Source of the DNA: Pleurodeles waltl
Lineage: Eukaryota; Chordata; Amphibia; Caudata; Salamandridae
DNA: 64,000 bases
NCBI RefSeq assembly: GCF_031143425.1
Contig: NC_090442.1
Location: 430,359,776 to 430,423,775 of the forward strand
Direction: 5' to 3'
Position numbers and translations under genes: made by a program
Notes under the pieces: model-generated
What the model was told of the DNA's origin: nothing
Database searches by the model: none
What the model saw: the letters and a program-made list of their open reading frames with translations, nothing else
In this document: piece after piece, positions 56,318 through 64,000 of the stretch
How positions within the stretch are numbered: the stretch's first letter is position 1
Layout of the letters: each line of letters opens with the position of its first letter

Positions 56318-56716
56318 CTACAGGAAGTGAATCTCATAGACCGCCTCACGAAGCAAACGCAATCGTAGTGCACAAGTCTGGGAATGAGCCCTAATCGGGA
56401 ACATCAACAGATCAGGATCGACCACTGGAGAGCGCTGCAGTGAGAGACAGAAAGCCAGTGCATGTTCAAACGAGCACCAAAGGCACCGAAACACGGGTTG
56501 CACACAATCCAAAACCGGTCTGAATGACAGAGACCAGTCACACTCCAAATGACCCAGGAGTGTAGCTCCAAAACGCTGCATCATGCGTTCACGACACAGC
56601 TGCGCTGACGGAAGCAGCAATATAGGATCTCGTCGTGGCGGGACAGCCATTGCGAAAAAATAGCAACAATAGCAAGACTCCAGCCAATAAAGCCAAAGTA
56701 ATTGGGAAACCCCCAA
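56318..56716 (-). other. 132-codon open frame overlapping the env 3' end, possible accessory gene
   Basis: The frame starts inside env, overlaps it by 128 nt, and continues 271 nt past the env stop, the position at which foamy viruses carry their regulatory genes. The predicted product is rich in Leu and Cys and has no recognisable domain or clear nuclear signal. It may also be a chance frame. I do not assign a function. Confidence 0.35.
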
Positions 56717-59657
56717 AAATGCTTCCGAAAATAGAGTGTATAGCCGAAGGTGTCAAACCGAATATGGAAGAGAAGGTGTGAGCGAAACCAACACCAACGG
56801 CTTTGAAAAAATGAGCAATACCAGCAGTGCTGGATGCATTAAATATACGTCCCACAAGTTCACCGAAGTGACTTGGAAAGTTAGTATTCAAAGGGGACTG
56901 TATCTCCGCCGATGACCTTGTCACTTGAAGCGCGTAGGTCTCGCTAGCAGATGTAAGGGCCACATGCTTTTGAAACAATAAAGCTTTCAGCCGACTCAAC
57001 TTGTCGAAATCAACCTTGGAAGTAGCAATATGAGGCCAGATGTCCGCTACCTCCCTAATTTGAGTGGGGGGAAACAACACATTCCCGCAGCACGTAACGG
57101 CCTTGTTGACAACAACAACGTAAACTATTCCTGCACGCATGCCACAGCAGCATTCGCTGTTAAGAACAATGTAACTGCTGTTAGAAAGCACCTGGAAAGT
57201 GTTTTTAATTACCGGGACTGGAACTCCCTTCAGATAACAAGCTAAGTTAGCAATCGAAGTGTTACACGCTCCGTGCAAGGACAGCTGTTTACAAACCATG
57301 GAATGGCTGACAGAAGCTTCGCATTCGCTACCGCTAAGAAAAACCTCCCTCAAACCATTAACACATCTGTATTGAAAGGGAAGCTCCCACACCTCGTGTA
57401 TGTAACTGTCTCCCAATAGTTCATATCTACCCACCGGAATGTGCTTCAAACAAGAAGTAAATTGCAGAGTGGAGATAGGCAAATTAATAACCCCATGAAT
57501 CAACCATTCAGCTGACGGAATCTTAGCCACCGTAAAAGGCAGTTTCTCCAATTTCTCAATATTCAACATAACATATGTCGCTTCCTTTTTAGCCATCAAC
57601 TGTTGTTGACAAGTCAAATTAAAGGAGATAAAGATCTCCTTGGCACGAATGTGCTGCCATGGAACGCGACCCGCCTTCAAGGTCTGAAGAGTCCAACCCA
57701 GCTGCATGATGGACCGTGTCTGACTCTGCCCATGATATAAAGAAGACATGTCTGATTTAATAATGTCAATAGCAGAGGAGACAATGCTGTCAATCGTGTA
57801 AACACGGTCAGAAAGGGTATGCATGCCATTATCAACAACAGATAAAGCCTGTAGCAGATTATCTTGATCAATCTGCCTCAACCGGGCAGCAGCCTCCTGT
57901 TGTGAAAGTTTCCAAATCTCATTATATACTTCGTATGAGAACCTTTTCCTCCGTGGCACCTTGGGACCCGACAAAAAATCTTGTAAATCAGTACCATTAG
58001 ACAGTAACTTGAGATGTGACTTAACTGTATCCAGCGTGGAGTACTTCAACCATTGTTGACAAAGCTTCCCCACGCTGTACGTAGTTATTATATCAGCATG
58101 TTCTGGTGAAATGTAACGAGGGTCTGCCCTACTAGTCCTGAACCCCCCTGAAGAGGTGACAAAACGTTGATGACACTGATTAGTGTCTACAGGCCACAAT
58201 AACCACCCGCCCGGATGTAACGATGAAGTGTTAAGCGTACCATTCTGGACCCAATGCGTAAATTCACTAAAAGTAGCATTCACATAGTGCTGCCAGTTGT
58301 TCAATTTGGAAGGGACAGGGATACTAGGTAAATTCAACTCTCTAATCGTCGCCAAGCCCAAACCGCTAGTCTGTTGTACTGTGTCATTGAGGAAAATCAT
58401 CTGTACAGGGATAAGACATGCTCTAAATAATGTATCCCTGCCTTGCATTTGCCAATGTTTTGTACCCCAAACACTTTTCAAGTCAACAGTTTTAAACCAG
58501 TATTCATACCCCTCGACCGAAAGTTTAGATACAAACAAATTTGAATACAATAATTTGGTATCGGTCAATAACAGTTGCTTATTAGAATACGGTGTAACTT
58601 TAAAATAGTAAGACTTAGCATCCCGTTGATTATGCCCAGAAAAATATGCAAATTTATCATAATACGTTTTTGAACTCCCTTGTGGAGGAGTCGAGCAATG
58701 TTCCCATTGCACATAATTAAATATGGACTTAGGGCTACTAGCTTTATGAATAAAGTGGTGTCCATAATAGTTGTAGCAAAACATGTCACCATTATTGTCT
58801 CTAAATTGGTAAGCATCTTCATCGTCATAGACAGTATAATATTGTAAATCCGTTAGCATAGAATCTACTGTCTTCACATCCCAATCATAAGAAACAATGC
58901 CTGGTATAACAATATCATTCATTGATAACTTGAGGACATACAGTATTTGAATCAATTCAGTGGGACCATATATATCAAACATTACTTTATCCCACACAAT
59001 CCCATCCAGAATTGGTATTGCAGAAATGTTCACATTGGACAAGTCTCTTCGAACCATATGAGACAAAAAATGTGGTCTCAACACAGTCTCCACGTGCTCA
59101 ATGTCTGATCGATCAGGAAGAAAATGACCATGTATTACTAGAAAAAAAGTAACTACAAATCCCAACCATAAAAAAAGAGTCATTACAGCCATAAAAAGCC
59201 ACATATATTTCCAAGGAAAAACAAAATATGTACGTTTAAGCCAACTCAGCAGCTTACGTGGACCTCGGACAGAAGAAATCGATGAAGAAGGGCTGGACAC
59301 TGCTTCATCAGCGTCGTTGAAGCAGCCAGAGGCAGTTCTCGCAAAAGGTGCAATTGTGAACAAAGAAGTAGATGGAGGCTCTCTCCTAGGCATGCTATAA
59401 ACCACATGTTCAGAAACATCAGTAGAACGTACAGCAACTTGATCAAAAGATTCCATATTAATCGCTGTCTGTGGAACAATCGCAAGATCATCTTCCACCC
59501 TCGCCAAGCTCGGAGAGGAAACAGCATCGGTGTAAATCACCTGCAGCGGGACTTCTTCCCCAGTAGTGAGAGGGATGCCGGAACTACTGGGTGTCCCTCT
59601 TGGTCTGCTGTGCAGAATCGGCCACATGTTGTAACTTGACATTATCAATGGAAACAA
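56589..59657 (-). CDS. env: Env glycoprotein of foamy-like provirus, open over 1022 codons
   Basis: This would be the surface glycoprotein precursor. It has a long N-terminal cytoplasmic part, a hydrophobic anchor at about residues 151-176 (like the foamy leader peptide), a glycosylated surface region (N-x-S/T at about 210, 424, 460, 472, 476 and 554), a furin-type site RRKR at 569-572, and a C-terminal membrane span at about 981-1001 with a short tail. Foamy Env is about 980-990 residues. The start overlaps the end of pol by 74 nt in another frame; Met6 or Met11 are alternative starts. There are no stops. Openness of the frame does not show function, and pol and gag in this copy are broken. 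Confidence 0.85.
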   Translation of the reverse strand: MFPLIMSSYNMWPILHSRPRGTPSSSGIPLTTGEEVPLQVIYTDAVSSPSLARVEDDLAIVPQTAINMESFDQVAVRSTDVSEHVVYSMPRREPPSTSLFTIAPFARTASGCFNDADEAVSSPSSSISSVRGPRKLLSWLKRTYFVFPWKYMWLFMAVMTLFLWLGFVVTFFLVIHGHFLPDRSDIEHVETVLRPHFLSHMVRRDLSNVNISAIPILDGIVWDKVMFDIYGPTELIQILYVLKLSMNDIVIPGIVSYDWDVKTVDSMLTDLQYYTVYDDEDAYQFRDNNGDMFCYNYYGHHFIHKASSPKSIFNYVQWEHCSTPPQGSSKTYYDKFAYFSGHNQRDAKSYYFKVTPYSNKQLLLTDTKLLYSNLFVSKLSVEGYEYWFKTVDLKSVWGTKHWQMQGRDTLFRACLIPVQMIFLNDTVQQTSGLGLATIRELNLPSIPVPSKLNNWQHYVNATFSEFTHWVQNGTLNTSSLHPGGWLLWPVDTNQCHQRFVTSSGGFRTSRADPRYISPEHADIITTYSVGKLCQQWLKYSTLDTVKSHLKLLSNGTDLQDFLSGPKVPRRKRFSYEVYNEIWKLSQQEAAARLRQIDQDNLLQALSVVDNGMHTLSDRVYTIDSIVSSAIDIIKSDMSSLYHGQSQTRSIMQLGWTLQTLKAGRVPWQHIRAKEIFISFNLTCQQQLMAKKEATYVMLNIEKLEKLPFTVAKIPSAEWLIHGVINLPISTLQFTSCLKHIPVGRYELLGDSYIHEVWELPFQYRCVNGLREVFLSGSECEASVSHSMVCKQLSLHGACNTSIANLACYLKGVPVPVIKNTFQVLSNSSYIVLNSECCCGMRAGIVYVVVVNKAVTCCGNVLFPPTQIREVADIWPHIATSKVDFDKLSRLKALLFQKHVALTSASETYALQVTRSSAEIQSPLNTNFPSHFGELVGRIFNASSTAGIAHFFKAVGVGFAHTFSSIFGLTPSAIHSIFGSIFGGFPITLALLAGVLLLLLFFRNGCPATTRSYIAASVSAAVS

Positions 59658-62600
59658 AGCGATTTCCTTTGGCCCCTTGCAGCGGCGGTAAAATCACAGT
59701 TCTCGTGCCGCTCACCCCTAACACAGGGACAGGTGCTCGATAAGAAGGACCAAATTCTTTCTTTACTGCGACCTTTTCACGCACTAGATCCCCAATCCTG
59801 GGTATCCAACCAGTAGGTGTTACTGGCTCATCCTTAATTCCTGAGGAGGCAGCACTTGCAGAAGAGTTATCTTCACGGAATTGTTGTAAATCCTGCAAAA
59901 CAGTGACACGATCATTTATGTCAAAGGGCGTATCTGCCGCCTCCACACCAGGACCATCTAGATCAGGAACATACATTCGTGTTCCAAACAGGTACTCATA
60001 TGAAGTACGACCCCCCAGTGACCGTCTAGGCAAGTTATTAAGTGCTCTCTGTACTCCATACAGGTGGGCTAGCCAACTACGACCCGTACCTATAACACTG
60101 GCCGTTAAGGATTGCTTTAAATCACGATTTAAACGCTCCATGACAGAATTTCTCTCGGGATGAAATGGAGACGAGAATTGGAGTTGGACTCCCAACGAAG
60201 CCATGGTGTCCCTGAATGCCTTAGAGGCGACAGCAGGGCCCTGGTCTGAATGAAAAGCCGCAACTGCAAATGTATCGACAAAGATGCGCAAATCTTTAAT
60301 AACAGTCCGAGCGTCAGCCGAGCGTTGTGGCCATACCCACACAAATCTGGAGCACGAATCTACAGCAAACAATATATATTTGTATGCACTATCTGGTGTC
60401 AGCGGACCACAATGGTCCAAGTACACACACTGTAACTGTTTGTTTGAAATCAGAAGGGGCGTCTGCTGCGGGCGTCTAGCCGACGACGCTTTAATTTGTT
60501 GACAGACGTCACAACAAAGGACATACTGCTTTGTCTCTTTATAGAGACCAGGCCACCAGTAACGAGTCTGTAAAAGTGAAATCGTGGCAGCCACACCAGC
60601 ATGTGCAGATGCCACCCCTTCATGTGCTGCAGAAATTATTCGAGGTCTCTCAATTTTATTGGGTATTTTACGTACACCAATGCCTGGAATATTAACGACA
60701 GCATTTAGCGCACCACTCAAGCAGTAACTATATTTAGAAGGAAATCCTTTAGGAAATGGCGTGCCATCAGCCATAGCTTTTATGGCAGCTGAAATCTCTG
60801 TGTCTGGTTTGGAACTCGAACGAGTCACTGCGGCTACAGTGGCGACAGCCACTGCCGACTTTGCAGCTTCATCAGCCAAAGTATTCCCAGCAACGTGTAT
60901 TCCAACGCGCTGGTGTCCAAGTGTATGCTCAACATGGACCTTAGGAAGCGTTTCTTTCAGATCCGCAACCTTACCCCACAACAATTTATGTTTAATGGTA
61001 TTGCCTTTAGAATCTCTGAACCCATTCAACTTCCAATAGTGCAGATATTCATTGAAAGAATGAACACAGTAGTAGGAGTCACAGACCAGCAAGGTCAAAA
61101 TCGCCAGATCTGCGTGCTCCAACGCTAACAAAAGAGCTTTGAGCTCAGCCAGCTGTGCCGTGCAATCTCCCAAGGTTTTAGTATAAGTATGTCGGGGGCA
61201 GAACACTTCCCCCTCCATAGTGCCGCTCACTACCGCACATGCAGCAGAATACTGTTGTTTAGTCCCAACCGCTGGTTGCGCAGAGCCATCAGTATACATG
61301 ACCACTTGTTATTTGTCAATAGGCAATGTGCCAGCAGGAAGTGGGTACTCTATTTCGTATTGAAGAAATTCTTGAGTCTGCAGTTTAGGGTCAAATATGT
61401 AATCTACATCAGTGGCTGTCAAAGACGTAGCCCATTGTATCCATCGCCGGTGTAAAGCTTTCGAATTGGGAACACTCGCTTTTGTAACAGCCTCCAAGGC
61501 CGGAATCGGGGAAACGACAATGATGCGTTGGCCCTGGGCAAGCGGTCTTTCTTTAATCACAGCCATCTGCACTGCAGTGAGTATTTTCTCAGTCTGTGCA
61601 GAATACAAGTGAGACTTGTATGCTATCGGGACTGTCTCACCCTCATTAAAGGTGACATACGTAAACCCAACAGCCCCAGGTATCACCCTGATGACTAAAT
61701 GTGTCTTATTGTCCCGTGTGTGTAAGTGTTTAACTGCTAAGAGATCATTCTGTAACTCTCGCAGTATGTGTGTATGCTCAATCGTCCAAAATCTACTCGA
61801 AAAATTCAGGCGAATCAGTTCATATAATGGTTTTATACGCGTAGCATAATCAGGAAAGTAAGTTCTGTCAAAATTCAGAAACCCCAACAAGGACTGAAGC
61901 TTCCGAACCGTATTAGGAGGCTGCAATAAAGCACATTTCTCCAAAAAATGTGGTGCTAGGCTCTTGCCCTCACTCGATAACTCATATCCCAGGAAAATGA
62001 CGCTGAGGAAGGGAATCTTTGATTTCTTAAAATTCAACCTATAGCCAATATCAGCAAATCCCACAACAATGCGCGATACGCGCCTTAGAGGTTGCAGAAT
62101 CTCATTGTCTGTCAAATATATGTCATCAACATATGATAATGCTTCAGGGTCCAACTCGTGTAGCATTTCAGTCACACGAGCCGAAAACAGTCCTGGGCTA
62201 TTTTTATACCCCTGAGGCAAACGACAAAAAAAAATTATGAGAGCCAAACGCACTGAAACTGGTATAGTCCCGACTTTCGGGCGCTATATTCTGCCAGAAA
62301 AATCCATTCGAGAAATCCAATGTTGTTTTGTATTTTTTACGCACTATATTATTCATAAGTGCTGCGCTATGTGAATTCTGTATTGCATATGTGTGTGTAT
62401 GACTATTCAAATGTCTGTAATCCACCACTATCCTATATGAATGGTCTGGTTTAGCAACCGGAAATAAGGGATTATTCATCGGCGAGACACAGGGCTCAAT
62501 GACACCCTGGTACTCCAATTGTGCAAGAATTTTCCTAACCGATGCCCTTGCCTCAAATTTAATAGGATACTGCGGCTGTGGCTGAGGTTCGCCCTTAATC

Positions 62601-63061
62601 GGAATGACATGATAAGGTGATTGTTTATCCCACCCCACATTATTTCTATATAGGGCGGGGGCTTGTGCTAGAGCCCATGATTTACTATAGGACTCCGCTA
62701 GTTCTTTCGGAACAAGTGGTGAGAAGGAAGGTGTAATAACCTCCTCCCCAACCGGACAGTCGCGAACAAAGTCAGGTGGCCAATCTTGTTCAGCCAATAG
62801 AACATCATATGATTTTACCACATGGTCCCAAAAGATGGCGTGTACAATGCGGTCGATGTCTCCTTCCAAGCGTAGAGTCACTAGATATACTCTATCAGAG
62901 ACCCGCATATCCGCCGTTTCGACTTGTATGAAGTCATCAGTTGCTTTCACCTCCAGATTCTCTAGAAGACTCCGGCGAACTATTGTGACCTCTGCCGCGC
63001 TGTCTAACAGTGCTAGTGCCCATGTCTTGTTCGTCAAGAGAACTCTCTTCTTGAGCGGCAT
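59584..63061 (-). pseudogene. pol: Pol of foamy-like provirus: protease, RT, RNase H, integrase; two breaks
   Basis: The frame opens with its own ATG at 63061, inside the gag 3' end. Protease is marked by LALLDSAAEV, with DSA instead of DSG/DTG. RT runs to about 62235, where a homopolymer of nine T (plus 62226-62234, A-run) coincides with a frameshift; the other frame continues with LPQGYKNSPGLF and YVDDIYLTD (about 62120-62150). A single TAA at 61309-61311 lies just before the RNase H start (MYTDGS). RNase H and integrase are open over 573 codons (61305-59584): the zinc-binding H/H and CDVCQ pairs, then Asp in LDHCGP, Asp in HSDQGP and Glu in VMERLNRD give an intact D,D,E set. Total length near 1,160 codons fits foamy Pol. 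The homopolymer shift could be an assembly error. Confidence 0.88.
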
Positions 63062-64000
63062 GTCTAACAGAGACTGCTGCCACTTTTTTCTTTTTAAATT
63101 GTTGTTTTTGTTGCAGCGGTTTCTCTTCTTGTTTAACAGAAACCTCCGCTGAGCGTTGTGAATCCTGTCTCGGTTTCACGTACTCCGTCCTCCGCTCTGA
63201 CCGCCCACCTCTCTCACTTCTCTTCTCAGAGGAGTCCTGAAAGGAACGAGATTGGTGTGTATCAGTATATCGACAACGATCAGGCGTCTTCAAATTATCC
63301 CTATTTCTGAGATTATACCTATTCTGCGGGGTCTCCGGTTGCGGAGACTGTCCCCCATCTTTTTTAGGTGTTTGCTGTTTCTTTTCACAGTGCTTTTTTG
63401 CACACTCAGGTTGCTGTTGCTTAGCATTATCTTTATTATTTTTACCCTGCAACTGTGGTTTCTGCGGTCTAGCCCCTAGGCTATCACGACCAATACTAGA
63501 ATATGTTTCTCGAAGACGCATTCGCACAGCTAGTGCTACAGCCTCCCCCTTGAGATTACTCAAAATAATAGAAGAACCCGCGTCAAAATTGCCCATCAAT
63601 TGCATGCCCAAATCTAAGGCAGGGGCAGCCCCGTATTCATCTTGAATTTGTTTAAGCACTTCCGGTAAATTAGCCAAAGTCGGTGTACCGTGTGCTGTAG
63701 TGTAGAGCGCGGCAAACACCGTGCCCAAGTATTACAAAGGTCCACCGGAGGAACCATCCCATATGGCAAACACATCGTCAAAATTCTATGTTTATCCTGA
63801 GGTCCCGTATGGGGAAATACAGCTTCCAGCGTATTAATCTTTTGCGCCAGCCAAAATGGAGTCTCCTCACGTTTAGCCGGTACCTTGCCCATAACTGAGT
63901 GAACAGTGGCAGGATTGATTCCCGGTACCACTGCTTGTGGGTGCGCCGGAGCAGCACGCTCTGCATTAGTATTTAATGTCTGCATCACAAACTGAACTAG
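62937..64000 (-). pseudogene. gag: Gag of foamy-like provirus, 3' part, one frameshift
   Basis: The frame enters from beyond 64000 and is open to about 63720. A frameshift there moves coding into another frame, which is open to the stop at 62937. The C-terminal half is very basic and Gln/Arg/Ser-rich (QRYNLRNRDNLK; RSERGGRSERR; QQKQQFKKKK), with no CCHC zinc knuckle, which is like foamy Gag. It overlaps the pol start by 125 nt. Assignment rests on position and composition, since Gag sequences are poorly conserved. Confidence 0.65.

Larger units (their letters stand above)
54969..64000 (-). mobile_element. foamy-virus-like endogenous retrovirus, 3' LTR to gag (partial)
   Basis: The provirus is on the minus strand with gag, pol and env in order and one LTR in the window; the 5' LTR and gag start lie beyond 64000. 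Spumavirus-like traits are a Pol of about 1,160 codons that has its own ATG and overlaps gag in another frame, a very long Env with an N-terminal membrane anchor, a YVDD RT box followed by IYL, and no CCHC zinc knuckle in the visible Gag. Foamy-like ERVs are known from salamanders. It inserted into the family B repeat. Gag and pol are broken, env is open, so the copy is not coding-complete. Confidence 0.85.

Overview
This window looks like intergenic DNA from a very large, transposon-rich vertebrate genome, most likely a urodele amphibian (salamander, probably a newt). That is inferred from the element mix: a DIRS-type tyrosine-recombinase retrotransposon, large PIF/Harbinger elements with many MITEs, a foamy-virus-like endogenous retrovirus, several LINE groups, and a ~320-bp satellite carrying a hammerhead ribozyme like newt satellite 2. 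I recognise no host protein-coding gene, tRNA, CRISPR or bacterial feature. Almost every coding signature belongs to a mobile element, and most are broken.

Layout. 1-3090: decayed CR1/L2-like LINE. 3120-3325: foldback repeats, one resembling the 5S rRNA control region. 4180-6060: remnants of a second LINE split by a 651-bp MITE. 6211-26525: a PIF/Harbinger element (H1, flanked by TCG) that carries an inserted LTR-type repeat (9113-11479, itself holding a palindromic MITE) and a second, younger, complete Harbinger element (H2, 12901-21974, flanked by TAT). 26623-26876: another MITE. 27395-32672: DIRS element with inverted terminal repeats and an internal complementary region. 33031-34430: L1-like 3' fragment on the minus strand. 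34893-36205: satellite array with hammerhead ribozymes on the minus strand. 36225-42595: L1-like 3' fragment abutting the 5' end of a second L1-like element. 42597-44440: tandem repeats. 44652-54968: fragments and copies of two LTR-type repeats, a Penelope-like hammerhead remnant, and two MITEs. 54969-64000: minus-strand foamy-like provirus (3' LTR, env, pol and part of gag) that inserted into an LTR-type repeat and runs off the right edge.

How the genes work together. H1 and H2 share an architecture of a two-exon Myb/SANT gene (+), a DDE transposase (-) and a three-exon second Myb/SANT-like gene (+). Harbinger elements usually need a transposase plus one Myb-like partner, so two distinct Myb-like genes is unusual. 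H2 is nearly intact: its second Myb gene is open over 434 codons, its transposase has a single nonsense codon, and its first Myb gene has two. H1 has lost a catalytic Asp and many frames. The nearby MITEs with 3-bp duplications and GGCGGT-rich ends are plausible passengers of this machinery. In the provirus env is open over 1022 codons, pol has one frameshift and one stop, and gag has one frameshift, so the copy is fairly young but not coding-complete.
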